64,000 bases of DNA from Paenibacillus sp. G2S3 (GCF_030123105.1 NZ_CP126095.1:1922001-1986000), one strand, 5' to 3'. Numbered from the stretch's first letter, positions 54,401 through 63,326 are shown. Translations and numbers: made by a program. The notes: generated from the letters alone by a model not told the origin.

Positions 54401-57400
54401 TATGGTTCTGAAGGTCAACCTAGATTTATTACGGGCGGTGCGCGTCCAATAGCGACAATCTTTAACAATATTAAGGCGGAGCCCTCAAATACGCCTGCTG
54501 ATGATCCAGGTGATATCGTTCCGTACATCGAAGCGCATGATAATCTGACGCTGCACGATGTTATTGCACAAACGATCAAGAAAGATCCTAAAAATGCAGA
54601 TAATGAGCTTGAAATCCAGAAAAGGATTAGATTAGGAAACATGCTTGTTCTAACCTCCCAAGGCACAGCCTTCATTCATGCAGGCCAGGAATATGGGCGT
54701 ACCAAGCAATGGAATAGCACTACGGTTCCTCAGGATAAATACACAGAAATGTTTGATAGTGAAGGCAAATCCTTTGGTTACTTCATTCATGATTCGTATG
54801 ATTCTTCGGATGCGGTCAACATGTTTGATTGGACCAAAGCAACGGATGAATCACAGTTCCCTGTTCAGAACACGACACGAAAATATACGTCGGGTCTGAT
54901 GGAATTGAGAAAGTCTACGGATGCATTCCGATTGGGCGACAAGGATTTGGTTGATTCCAATGTTAACCTAATTCCTGCTCCAGAAATGAAGACTGATGAT
55001 CTTGTCATTGGCTATTCTAACAAAGCTACTGATGGCACAGGTATCTATTATGTCTTCATGAACGGCGACAGTACAGCTAGAACACTGACCTTATCAGAGG
55101 ATTTGACGGGTGGTAAGGTGCTTGTCGACAATGATGAAGCTGGTGTTACTGCGATATCGGCTGATCATAAGACAGGTTTTTCCTTAACAGCAAATTCAAT
55201 TACGATAGATCCTCTAACTGCAGTAATTATTCAAAAGGATGCTGTGCCTGTTACGCTTACCTCCCTGGAAACAGATAGTGCAAGCTACACGCTGGCAGCA
55301 GGCAATACGCATCAAACAGCTGTTTTTGCGAAGTACGACGACAACAGCAGAAAAAATGTTACGCAATTGGCTACTTACAATTCCAATAAGCCTGAAGTGG
55401 CTACAGTAACCAATAAAGGTCAAGTGAAGGCAATTGGTAATGGAACAGCTGTAATTACCATCACTTATGGCGGTATTTCTACAACCGTTACAGTTAAGGT
55501 TACGGATAAGAGATATGTTCTGTTCACTTATACCCGTAGTGATAACGATTATAAGGATTGGAACATCTGGGTCTGGAATACGGGAGTTAAAAATGACCAG
55601 ATCGATTTTACTACCTTTAAGGATGGTAAAGCGAGTGTCCTAATTGAGGTTGCTGAGAATGCGACAAGTGTAGGGTTTGTCCTTCGTAAAGGTACCGATT
55701 GGTCGATTAAGGACCCCTACGGGGATGACCGTATCATTCCGCTGACGCCTGGTGAATTATTCACTAAAGTGAACGTAACTAGCGGGGTGAAGGAGTTTGA
55801 TATCAGCCCAAGTATTAGCGGTCCTATTCTTAAAGATGGAACGCTAACTTTCTTCTATCGCGATGATGCATTGTTCCGCAGTGGGAATATGGATGCGATC
55901 ACAGCTGCAAAAGTAAAAGTGAATGGAAAAGCATATCCAATGGTTTATGATGCTGCTAAGGAGTTGTTCACTTACACGTTGACTGATTTAGTAGAAGGTA
56001 CGTATAAGTATACGTTCTTGATCACGAAAAACGGAATCACTACTGAATTTACAGATCCTAAAAATACAGTGAATGATGAATCTATTGTTGTGTATCATAT
56101 TCCTGACGTTACGATTACGACATCCGTAATCCCGGAAGCAGTTACATCGAATCAGAATGCGATTGTGACTATTAATGCATCTTCTTCAGAAGATGTAACG
56201 TATTCGGATGGATATATGGATTTATCTAATCTTGGAGGATCAAGCAAGGTTAAGTTAGATACAAACTTGATGAAGCAGACGGTCGCTGTGAAGGACACGG
56301 TGTCGGCGGGAATCAAGAATATTCCGATTACGCTCGTGGACCAGTACGGAAATACACATAAAGAAAATGCTAAACTCGAGGTAAAAGCGAGAACCTACAC
56401 AGGTGATAAGCTGGATTTTGATTGGGATGAGGCTCGTATATACTTCGCGCTTACAGACCGCTTCAAAGACGGTGATCCAACGAATAATGAGAATGTAGAT
56501 AAAGATCAACTGGAAGCATACCACGGTGGTGATTTCCGAGGAATGATCGACAATCTCGATTATTTGCAAGAACTGGGTATTAACACACTATGGATTACGC
56601 CAATTGTAGATAATATTGATTTTAATAAAGGTGATGGCTTCAAACAATACGGATATCATGGCTATTGGGCCAAGGACTTTACAAAGCTCGACGAGCATCT
56701 TGGTGATATGGAAACCTTCAAGGAATTGATCGAGAAGGCACATGATAAGGGCATCAAGATCATGGTCGACGTTGTACTCAATCATACGGGCTACGGTTTA
56801 AAGGCTGAGGATAATGAGCCGACAGTTACAGCTGAGGATAAAGCACGTTTTGAAGGAATGCTTCGTACGGATGGTGTATCCGCGGATACAGATCCAATCA
56901 AAGGTGAGCTTGCAGGGTTGCCGGATTTCAAAACGGAAGATCCAGCCGTTCGTGAAAAAATTATCGCTTGGCAAACAGGGTGGTTAGATAACGCTCGGAC
57001 GGAACGTGGAGATACAATTGACTATTTCCGTGTGGATACAGTCAAACATGTAGAAGATACAACTTGGAAAGCATTTAAAAATGCACTGACTTCAATTGAT
57101 CCAAACTTCAAAATGACCGGTGAATACTTCGGCGGAACCATTGATAGCAATGGTGGAATGCTCGAAACAGGCCAGATGGACGGACTGCTTGATTTTGGAT
57201 TTAATGATGCTGCGAAAGACTTTACTGATGGTAAAGTTAACAGTGTTGATTCCTATTTGCAGGAACGAGAGTTAAAGATTGATAACACGAAGATGATGGC
57301 TCAATTCCTGAGTAGTCATGATGAGGATGGCTTCTTGTCCAATTATGTGGATGGAGACAAAGGCAAGCTGAAGATCGCAGCTGCACTGCAAATCACCGCC

Positions 57401-59215
57401 AAAGGACAGCCAGTCATTTACTATGGAGAAGAACTGGGCAAATCGGGCAAAAATGCAGGAGACATGTCTAAAGGTGAGTTCAGTGAGAACCGTAAGGATA
57501 TGCCATGGGATCAGTTGACTGCAGAGAAGCCACTTCATGATCATTATCAGAAGCTGCTCAACATCCGTGCAAAATACTCCAAAGTGTATTCCAAAGGTAC
57601 GCGCACGAAGCTGGTAGGTTCAGATGATTTAGGTTATTTAGCCTTCAACAAGTCTTACGATAATGAGAACGTCGTGACGGTTATTAACACTAAGACAAGT
57701 GAGGAATCCGCAACGATTCCAGTACCGTTTGCTGCCAATTCATCTGTAAAGGATGAGTACAGCGGTAAAACATACTCAGTATCCGAAGATCAAAAAGTAA
57801 TCATTGATTTACCAGGTAGAGATAATGGGGGTACGGTTATTCTGGTAGAGGCATCGGATGTAACACCGACACCAACACCAGAGGTAACGCCGACACCAAC
57901 AGCGTCACCAGAGGCAACTCCGACACCAACAGTGTCGCCTGAAGCAACACCGACACCAACGAAGACACCAGAAGCAACGCCAACACCAACGAAGACACCA
58001 GAAGCAACACCGACACCTACGGTGACACCAGAAGCAACACCGACAGTAACACCATCGCCATCGCCAGAAACAACGTATGGACCAATTGTTGTTAGCCCAA
58101 CAACTCCTTCCAATGCCCAAGTTGTCAGTGAGGATAGCTTAAAGAACGTGAAAGAGGGTAAGGTGGAAATTGTTATTGCTGCAGGTAAGTCAGCGGTACT
58201 GTTACCGTTGCAAGCTGCAAAAACATTGGGATCTAATGATCTAGTAGTAAAAGTGGGGGATCTGTTAGTTACTATCCCTAACAAACTGTTAAGCACAATT
58301 CCAAGTTTAGCTTCAGGAATGGATGCGGAAGGTTCACGAATCTTATTGGATTTGAGTCCTCTGGTTGAGTCTGCTACAAAAGCATTAATCGATGGTTTAA
58401 ACAAAGAGGTGGGGAGCGTAACTTCGCTTTCCGATGTGTTTGAACTGAGACTTAGCATTCTGAAGAAAGATGGTACCCGGATTGTAGTTAAGAAGTTCGA
58501 TGAGCCAATTACGTTATCGTTTAAGATTAAAGGCCAATCGAATAAAGATCTAGTGGGCATCTACTATTTAGGCGATAATGGCGAGCTTGAGTACGTAGGT
58601 GGACAGCTGAATGGAGATGTGATATCTACACAGGTCACGCACTTTAGTAAATATGCCGTACTTGAGATTGTGAAGTCGTTTAAGGATGTTCCAACTACTT
58701 ATTGGGCATTCCATGCCATTCAGTCTCTTGCCGCAAAACAAATTGTTTCAGGGGTTACAACAACCGAGTTTAATCCGAAGAGCAATGTTAGCCGTGCGGA
58801 ATTTACCGCATTATTAATTCGTGCACTTGGTTTAAATGCGGATGGGCAAATTAAATTTACCGATATTAAGTCAGATGCATGGTATTCATCATACGTAGCA
58901 ACAGCTTCTAAGCTGGGCATTGTTAGTGGTCGAAGCAAGGATACCTTTGCGCCGAATGCCTCCATTACCCGTGAGGAAATGGCTATTATGGTGATCCGTG
59001 CGCTTGAAGTGAAGTCTGGTAAGAAGATTGAACCAGCAGTGGGTGTCACGACATTTGCAGATGCAGCTAGCATTAGCAAGTGGGCAGATAGCTACGTGAA
59101 GACTGCAGCAGGTTTAGGGCTTCTGCAAGGCAGAGAGAACAATCAATTTGCTCCAAAAGGGTGGATGACCCGCGCCGAAAGCGCACAGATTATTTATACA
59201 CTAATGAGCAAGTAA
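51494..59215 (+). CDS. Giant SLH-anchored amylopullulanase with two GH13 catalytic domains
   Basis: 2573 residues from ATG 51494 (AGGAGG upstream). Signal peptide cleaved after SVSA (~35). Order: two X25-like modules; two CBM41-like starch-binding modules (IRVHYKASDYTDKGLWLWGD; VRIHYMRSD...YGLWLWDD); Ig-like domain; CBM48; GH13 domain 1 with YNWGYDP, D896, E925 and D1016, a type I pullulanase; Big_2 Ig domain; a third CBM41-like module; more Ig-like domains; GH13 domain 2 with D1848, E1877 and D1943, alpha-amylase-like; Thr/Pro linker (~2123-2192); ~200-residue beta domain; three SLH repeats from ~2396. It degrades starch, pullulan and glycogen at the cell wall surface, cutting alpha-1,6 and alpha-1,4 bonds. 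Products feed the maltodextrin importer at 61992. Confidence 0.94.
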   Translation: MKITLWGKRSFAIFMIVALVFSSLGLHPVSVSAETTKVVLVGDLQSKFISTGAENAGNDWDEKSVVTQMTYSDNGLYTFAGTLPAGEYNYKVALNDSWDENYGFAKYTNPQGKNDGENIHIKLEEETTVTFYYNDITHKIADSTYYTPIAADKFPRLTGNLPAEALSTLTDSDFDGVYSTVVTVPQGDYTYKVSVPGATEAEDMSYPESDLALSLPLDLKVTFKYNTADHSVTAEYKIPTEPVEVTPVPAGHIRVHYKASDYTDKGLWLWGDVVNPSDGWAMGATPFPEGQMDSYGAYVDVPIKDGAKKISFIALKRASGAKDGGDKNFSINTPQTNEVWITEGSDVVTPYEPVKLPANTVRIHYMRSDSNQSQYGLWLWDDVAVSLKDWPKDAIPFQADQVGRFGAYIDIPLKEAAKKIGFLVVNPLNGDNKDGGDKGFTLLDRYNQLWIKEGDNNVYVSPFGETPIGLVSAEVLSTSKILLGFTLTDGLDAVALKNEITVKDKDGVAIPVSAVTITSKTSIEVDTKAFDLDKVPLSVTYSGKTVSAASGWRMLDEMYNYTGDDLGATYNADKTATLKLWAPKASSVVVNVYDKNDSNVFVGSVDLTSGEQGVWSVDLKPTDLTGTTTNDVRGFFYQYEVTNDGVTNKVLDPYAKSMAVFTVDTTGAAGAGGDTVGKAAIVDLSQTNPDTFGYADIKGYEKREDAIIYEVHVRDFTSDVSIQDSLSGERWGSYSAFEKKLDYIKSLGVTHIQLLPVMAWYYGDETKMDTRESDYSAKNNEYNWGYDPHSYFSPDGAYSQKPADPEERIKELKGLIDAVHEAGMGVILDVVYTHMAKKEFLNDIVPNYYAFQDANGNFIGGFGNNLATNHKMAEKLMVDSVKYWFEEYKIDGMRWDMMGDATAEAVQHAYDAAAAINPKALFIGEGWRTFGGAAADPSLAGKGADQDWMDKTDSVGVFSDEFRNELKSGYGSEGQPRFITGGARPIATIFNNIKAEPSNTPADDPGDIVPYIEAHDNLTLHDVIAQTIKKDPKNADNELEIQKRIRLGNMLVLTSQGTAFIHAGQEYGRTKQWNSTTVPQDKYTEMFDSEGKSFGYFIHDSYDSSDAVNMFDWTKATDESQFPVQNTTRKYTSGLMELRKSTDAFRLGDKDLVDSNVNLIPAPEMKTDDLVIGYSNKATDGTGIYYVFMNGDSTARTLTLSEDLTGGKVLVDNDEAGVTAISADHKTGFSLTANSITIDPLTAVIIQKDAVPVTLTSLETDSASYTLAAGNTHQTAVFAKYDDNSRKNVTQLATYNSNKPEVATVTNKGQVKAIGNGTAVITITYGGISTTVTVKVTDKRYVLFTYTRSDNDYKDWNIWVWNTGVKNDQIDFTTFKDGKASVLIEVAENATSVGFVLRKGTDWSIKDPYGDDRIIPLTPGELFTKVNVTSGVKEFDISPSISGPILKDGTLTFFYRDDALFRSGNMDAITAAKVKVNGKAYPMVYDAAKELFTYTLTDLVEGTYKYTFLITKNGITTEFTDPKNTVNDESIVVYHIPDVTITTSVIPEAVTSNQNAIVTINASSSEDVTYSDGYMDLSNLGGSSKVKLDTNLMKQTVAVKDTVSAGIKNIPITLVDQYGNTHKENAKLEVKARTYTGDKLDFDWDEARIYFALTDRFKDGDPTNNENVDKDQLEAYHGGDFRGMIDNLDYLQELGINTLWITPIVDNIDFNKGDGFKQYGYHGYWAKDFTKLDEHLGDMETFKELIEKAHDKGIKIMVDVVLNHTGYGLKAEDNEPTVTAEDKARFEGMLRTDGVSADTDPIKGELAGLPDFKTEDPAVREKIIAWQTGWLDNARTERGDTIDYFRVDTVKHVEDTTWKAFKNALTSIDPNFKMTGEYFGGTIDSNGGMLETGQMDGLLDFGFNDAAKDFTDGKVNSVDSYLQERELKIDNTKMMAQFLSSHDEDGFLSNYVDGDKGKLKIAAALQITAKGQPVIYYGEELGKSGKNAGDMSKGEFSENRKDMPWDQLTAEKPLHDHYQKLLNIRAKYSKVYSKGTRTKLVGSDDLGYLAFNKSYDNENVVTVINTKTSEESATIPVPFAANSSVKDEYSGKTYSVSEDQKVIIDLPGRDNGGTVILVEASDVTPTPTPEVTPTPTASPEATPTPTVSPEATPTPTKTPEATPTPTKTPEATPTPTVTPEATPTVTPSPSPETTYGPIVVSPTTPSNAQVVSEDSLKNVKEGKVEIVIAAGKSAVLLPLQAAKTLGSNDLVVKVGDLLVTIPNKLLSTIPSLASGMDAEGSRILLDLSPLVESATKALIDGLNKEVGSVTSLSDVFELRLSILKKDGTRIVVKKFDEPITLSFKIKGQSNKDLVGIYYLGDNGELEYVGGQLNGDVISTQVTHFSKYAVLEIVKSFKDVPTTYWAFHAIQSLAAKQIVSGVTTTEFNPKSNVSRAEFTALLIRALGLNADGQIKFTDIKSDAWYSSYVATASKLGIVSGRSKDTFAPNASITREEMAIMVIRALEVKSGKKIEPAVGVTTFADAASISKWADSYVKTAAGLGLLQGRENNQFAPKGWMTRAESAQIIYTLMSK
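57905..58054 (+). repeat. 30-bp tandem repeat encoding a Pro/Thr linker
   Basis: About five units of 30 bases coding PEATPTPT plus two variable residues (VS, KT, KT, VT). Units begin at 57905, 57935, 57965, 57995 and 58025. It makes an extended linker between the enzymatic part and the SLH region and could vary in copy number by slippage. Confidence 0.9.
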
Positions 59216-59305
59216 ACTGGACTTCGGTGTGCTGATTGTTAGTGCACCGAAGTATTAGTTGTTGGCTAGTAAGGTGTAAGTCATCCTTCGTAATCTCTAA
59301 TAGAA

Positions 59306-59354
59306 AACAGGGTATCCCACTGCTATCATAGCTAGTGAGATACCCTGTTTTTTA
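59306..59354. terminator. Bidirectional terminator between amylopullulanase and neopullulanase
   Basis: AACAGGGTATC / GATACCCTGTT stem with an inner CACTGCTA...TAGCTAGTG pairing, then TTTTTTAT on the plus side and TTTTCTATT on the minus side. A smaller ACTTCGGTG / CACCGAAGT hairpin precedes it at about 59220-59254. Confidence 0.85.
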
Positions 59355-59381
59355 TGTTTTATACGTCAAAAGCATTTAAAT

Positions 59382-61127
59382 CTAGTTGATTGCTTTAAGT
59401 ATAGCGAAACCATAAGCAGGCATCTTCATGATCAGCTTTCCACGTTCAGCACTCACTGTATCGCCAGTGAATAAGTTTTCCCAATTTCGCTCGTCTACAT
59501 CGATACGGAACGTCTGAGCGGTCTCTTCACTGTTGATCAGTACAACTATATTCTGAAGATCCAATCGGCGCTCATAGGCAATCTTACTGCCTTGTCGACC
59601 TGCCTCCAAGAAAGTAAATGTCCCCGTACGAAGTGCAGGTTGATCATTGCGTATTTGAATGAGCTGACGATAGAATTGGAACAGATTACGATCCTGCTTC
59701 TCAGGGTTCCACTCCATGCATTTACGACAACCTGGGTCACCCTCACCGTCCATTCCGAACTCGTCGCCATAATAGATACAAGGAGTACCCATAAAGGTGA
59801 ACTGGAATAGTGCAGCTAGTCGCATTTTATTTTTGTCCCCCGCAGCCAGCGTAAGCAAGCGTGGAGTGTCATGGCTATCTAACAGATTGAAAGCAACTTC
59901 ACTTGCTTGCAGTGGGTAGCGAGATAACTGCCTGCCAATAGAGTTGGCAAATCCTTCAGCATCAAGGCTGCCATGAACAAAGAAGTCTAGGACGGCATCA
60001 GTGAAGGGATAGTTCATAACGGCATCAAATTTATCTCCTTCTAACCATGGAGCAGACTCATGCCAGATTTCCCCAAGAATGTAGGCCTCAGGATTAGCAC
60101 GCTTCACCACTTTGCGGAATTCACGCCAGAAATCATGATCTACTTCATTGGCTACGTCAAGGCGCCAACCATCGATTCCTACTTCTGTGATCCAGAATTC
60201 TGCGACCTTCAGCAAGTATTCTTTAACTTCAGGATGCTCGGTATTAAGCTTTGGCATATGTGGTTCAAAGGCAAAAGTATCATAAGTAGGAATGCCGTTT
60301 ACAACCTGAAGTGGAAACTCACGAATATGGAACCAGTCTTTGTAGATGGAGTCTTCTCCCTTTTCCTTAACATCCAAAAACGGAGCGAAGGTTCCACCAG
60401 AGTGGTTGAATACGGCGTCTAATAGCACTCGGATTCCACGTTTATGGCAGAGGTCAACTAGTTTTTTTAGTGTTGCAATATCCCCAAAATGCGGATCAAC
60501 TTTCATGTAATCTTCTGTATCGTATTTATGATTAGTAGTTGCTGTGAAGAGAGGTGTGAAATAAATAGCATTGATGCCAAGCTCGTTAAGATGATCCAAG
60601 TGATCGATAACCCCTTGCAGGTCACCACCAAAAAAGTTGGTTGGTGTTGGCTCTGCTCCCCATGGCTGGACATTTTCCGGATCAAGACTAGGGTCGCCAT
60701 TTGCAAAGCGTTCAGGGAAGATCTGATAGAAAACAGCGTCCTTTACCCAGGCAGGCGGAGTGAATACATCGACGGGATTAATAAATGGGAACTCGAAAAG
60801 CTTGTTTGGATTTTCAGGCCGGTTTGTTTGAAAATCATTTTCGGTCATCCATACTTTCTCGTTATCCTTTTGCAGTAAGAATCCATATTTCAATCGGCGA
60901 TAGATGGGAACAGAGGCGCATTCCCAATAATCGAACATCGCATCAGAGGTGAAGAGGGTCATGGGAATTAGCTCTTTCGTGGTATCCCAAGTGTACTTAT
61001 CCCCTGCAAAAGCAAATACTTCTGTTAAATCCCCTTTTTTAGCGCGGAGACGTAAATGAATCGTGCTCTCATTATAGGCATAAGACCAATTTAACCGCGG
61101 ACGATGGTACACAGCTTCCAATAACAT
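59382..61127 (-). CDS. Neopullulanase/cyclomaltodextrinase, GH13_20-type, cytoplasmic
   Basis: 581 residues, no signal peptide. A ~120-residue N-terminal CBM34-like domain precedes the GH13 barrel, the layout of maltogenic amylase, neopullulanase and cyclomaltodextrinase. Catalytic residues: D324 in DGWRLDVANEVD, E353 in LGEIWHE, D420 in LLDSHDTPR. The VANEVDHDFW motif is characteristic of this subgroup. It breaks imported maltodextrins, cyclodextrins or pullulan fragments to maltose for the phosphorylase. ATG 61127 has AGGAGG upstream. Its leader contains tandem 61-bp repeats. Confidence 0.94.
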   Translation of the reverse strand: MLLEAVYHRPRLNWSYAYNESTIHLRLRAKKGDLTEVFAFAGDKYTWDTTKELIPMTLFTSDAMFDYWECASVPIYRRLKYGFLLQKDNEKVWMTENDFQTNRPENPNKLFEFPFINPVDVFTPPAWVKDAVFYQIFPERFANGDPSLDPENVQPWGAEPTPTNFFGGDLQGVIDHLDHLNELGINAIYFTPLFTATTNHKYDTEDYMKVDPHFGDIATLKKLVDLCHKRGIRVLLDAVFNHSGGTFAPFLDVKEKGEDSIYKDWFHIREFPLQVVNGIPTYDTFAFEPHMPKLNTEHPEVKEYLLKVAEFWITEVGIDGWRLDVANEVDHDFWREFRKVVKRANPEAYILGEIWHESAPWLEGDKFDAVMNYPFTDAVLDFFVHGSLDAEGFANSIGRQLSRYPLQASEVAFNLLDSHDTPRLLTLAAGDKNKMRLAALFQFTFMGTPCIYYGDEFGMDGEGDPGCRKCMEWNPEKQDRNLFQFYRQLIQIRNDQPALRTGTFTFLEAGRQGSKIAYERRLDLQNIVVLINSEETAQTFRIDVDERNWENLFTGDTVSAERGKLIMKMPAYGFAILKAIN

Positions 61128-61143
61128 GAATAAGTCCTCCTAA

Positions 61144-61300
61144 AGTTTTGTAAGCGATACTTTCCTGATCAGCTTCGGCAAAACCACTTCGAAAGCATAC
61201 GCTTAGTTTTGTAAGCGATACTTCCCTGATCAGCTTCGGCAAAATCACCTCGAAAGCATACGCTTAAGTTTTGTGAGCGATACTTTCCCGAACAATTCAC
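61144..61300 (-). repeat. Tandem ~61-bp repeat in the neopullulanase leader
   Basis: Two nearly identical units (61144-61204; 61205-61266) and a partial third (61267-~61300). Each full unit has AAGCGATACTTTC near one end and GAAAGCATACGCTT at the other, which pair imperfectly into a long hairpin. The array begins about 20 bases before the neopullulanase start codon. Confidence 0.88.
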
Positions 61301-61394
61301 CACAGCGCGTGGATTTTAGAATGTCGCTATTGTTATTGGTTGCACAGTTTTTTATGCAACATGCGCAAAAGATGAGGCAGACTTGCACATAACA

Positions 61395-61441
61395 AAGAGG
61401 CACAACCGCCGCGAAGTAGCTTGTCCGAGGTTGTACCTTTC
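61395..61441 (-). terminator. Terminator-like hairpin upstream of the repeats
   Basis: On the minus strand AAAGGTACAACC pairs with GGTTGTGCCTCTTT around a ~21-base loop. If the neopullulanase promoter lies further upstream this would be an attenuator; if not, it is a leftover hairpin. No regulator can be named. Confidence 0.45.
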
Positions 61442-61790
61442 ATAAGTAACATTGCCTTTTAATTATAAAGAACAGAAGGCAGACAATAGATGAGATGATT
61501 CATGTTGGGTTGCCTCTTAACGATTTGGATTATAGCATGGAATAAAAGGGCTTTCAATACTCTTGTTCAAACCATTGCACAAATTTTCACTTGAGTATAT
61601 AAGCGTTTCTACTGCTTGATAATTGTAAATCTATTGGAAAAGTGAATTTGTGGTATATCAGGGGTAAATAAAATAGCAATTCCATTTTTAAACACATGAA
61701 ATATCGATTAATTAAAAGATATCATGTGAAAAATGGAGATAAATGCCTATATTGTTTATCAATTAATGGAAAATGGTCAAATATGGTATG

Positions 61791-61830
61791 TGCAAACGTT
61801 TTTAAAAACAAACGATACTGTTGTATGATG
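61791..61830 (+). promoter_or_regulatory. malE promoter with overlapping operator
   Basis: Operator TGCAAACGTTTTTA (61792-61805), a partial match to GCAAACGTTTGC, overlaps a weak -35 (TTTAAA 61802-61807). TATGAT (61825-61830) is a plausible -10 with a 17-base spacer. Repressor binding here would exclude RNA polymerase. Confidence 0.6.
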
Positions 61831-61840
61831 TATTCATGAA

Positions 61841-61855
61841 TGAAGCGCTTTCTTG
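61841..61855 (+). promoter_or_regulatory. Possible CcpA cre site before malE
   Basis: ATGAAGCGCTTTCTT resembles the cre consensus (TGAAAGCGCTTTCA) with one missing base. It lies about ten bases after the -10 box. Confidence 0.5.
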
Positions 61856-61918
61856 ATCTGCTAATGCAGCTTTAGAAGGAGTGAGCTAAAAGAATAACTT
61901 TTTTTTTAGCTTTTCTGA

Positions 61919-61932
61919 AATCGTTTGCGCAA
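61919..61932 (+). promoter_or_regulatory. Second operator-like site before malE
   Basis: On the minus strand TGCGCAAACGAT, sharing GCGCAAACG with the site before pgmB. It sits in the malE leader. Confidence 0.5.
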
Positions 61933-61991
61933 GTTTCTGCTCTACTATTTTATCATCTTATGCTTTTTTAAAATTGGGAGGGGTTAAAGTA

Positions 61992-63326
61992 ATGAAGTTA
62001 AAAAAAGTGATGGTTATCACCGCTGCTGTCTCTATGGCACTGTCCGTTACAGCGTGTGGTTCGAGTAACAATGGGAATGCCGGGGGTAACAACGCAGCAA
62101 AAGCTACTAATGCTGCTAATAACACTACAGAGACTGCAGCGCCAGAGGGCACAGATGCAGCAGCGACAGATGAGATTGTACCTGAAGATGGAGCGACTCT
62201 AGTTGTATGGGAAAGTAAGGAAGAAAGACCATTCGCAGACGAAATTGCTAAGCAGTTCACAGCAAAATATAACGTTCCAGTCAAGATTGAAGAGTTGGCA
62301 CCACCAGATCAAGTAACTAAACTTACGCAAGATGGTCCTTCAGGATTAGCAGCAGACGTTATCCTTATTCCTCACGACAACTTAGGTAAAGCGGCAAGTG
62401 CGAGCTTGGTTCTTCCTAACGATGTCTTCGGTGAAGAAACAAAAGCTAGCAATACTGAAGCTTCGATTATCGGATCTTCGTATGAAGGCGAATTGTATGG
62501 CTACCCAAGAGCAGCAGAAACTTATGCATTGTTCTACAATAAATCACTTGTTAAAGAAGCACCTAAGTCTTTCGACGATGTTCTTGCTTTCAGCAAAACA
62601 TTCACAGATAAATCCAAGAACAGATACGGAATTATGTGGGAAGTAGGAAACTTGTACTTCAACTACATGTTTATCGCTTCCGATGGCGGATATCTATTCG
62701 GTAAGGACGGTACAGATAAAGACGATATCGGACTTGCTAATGATGGAGCTGTTGCAGGACTTAAAGAATTTGTGAAAATGAAAGAAGCATTGCCAATTAA
62801 GAGCGGAGATATCAACGCTGATATCAAACGCAGCTTGTTCAACTCAGGTGATGTAGCAATGGATATCACAGGTCCTTGGGAGCTTGGAGGATACAAAGCA
62901 GCTCTTGGCGACAACCTTGGTATCGCACCGATCCCTACAGTGAATGGCAAAACAGCCATCACATTCTCTGGTATCAAAATTTTCGCAGTTAACTCGTTTA
63001 CTCAATATCCGAATGCTGCTAAATTGTACGCTCATTTTGCATCAAGCAAAGACGCTCAATTGCTATTGAATAAAACGATCGGTTCTGTTCCTACAAACAA
63101 CGAAGCGCTTCTTGATCCACAAATCGTTAACGATCCATTTGTATCCGCTTTTGCAGCACAAGCTAAGAGCTCCCAGCCTATGCCTTCCATTCCTGAAATG
63201 GGTAACGTATGGAGCCCTGTAAATGCTGCACTTCCAGAAATTTGGGATAAAAATGTAGATCCAAAAGCAGCAATGGACAAAGCTGTTCAACAGATTAAAG
63301 ATTTGAACAACAGTTCATCGCAATAA
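61992..63326 (+). CDS. malE: Maltodextrin-binding lipoprotein
   Basis: 444 residues from ATG 61992, with GGGAGGGG upstream; the frame extends to a TTG at 61974 inside that site. The lipoprotein signal ends VTAC, followed by an Asn/Ala/Thr-rich linker to about residue 65. The body follows the MalE fold: LVVWESKEERPFADEIAKQF, then GYPRAAETYALFYNKSLV and FNSGDVAMDITGPWE. It captures maltodextrins released by the surface amylopullulanase and delivers them to MalF/MalG. Only the start of malF is in the window. Confidence 0.94.
   Translation: MKLKKVMVITAAVSMALSVTACGSSNNGNAGGNNAAKATNAANNTTETAAPEGTDAAATDEIVPEDGATLVVWESKEERPFADEIAKQFTAKYNVPVKIEELAPPDQVTKLTQDGPSGLAADVILIPHDNLGKAASASLVLPNDVFGEETKASNTEASIIGSSYEGELYGYPRAAETYALFYNKSLVKEAPKSFDDVLAFSKTFTDKSKNRYGIMWEVGNLYFNYMFIASDGGYLFGKDGTDKDDIGLANDGAVAGLKEFVKMKEALPIKSGDINADIKRSLFNSGDVAMDITGPWELGGYKAALGDNLGIAPIPTVNGKTAITFSGIKIFAVNSFTQYPNAAKLYAHFASSKDAQLLLNKTIGSVPTNNEALLDPQIVNDPFVSAFAAQAKSSQPMPSIPEMGNVWSPVNAALPEIWDKNVDPKAAMDKAVQQIKDLNNSSSQ

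Larger units (their letters stand above)
61128..61991. other. Divergent regulatory region between neopullulanase and malE
   Basis: 864 bases without a gene. From left: tandem 61-bp repeats (61144-61300), a hairpin at 61395-61441, a possible cre-like AAGCGTTTCT at 61602-61611, an operator at 61792, a cre-like site at 61841 and a second operator at 61920. Nothing in it resembles a coding region. Confidence 0.6.

Noticed and set aside
57790..58560. Minus-strand open frame of 256 codons opposite the Pro/Thr linker
   Set aside because: It arises from the period-3, 30-bp repeat; the translation is a low-complexity Gly/Val repeat with no start signal.
61144..61300. CRISPR-like reading of the tandem repeats
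   Set aside because: Units are directly adjacent with no variable spacers and no cas genes; they are plain tandem repeats.
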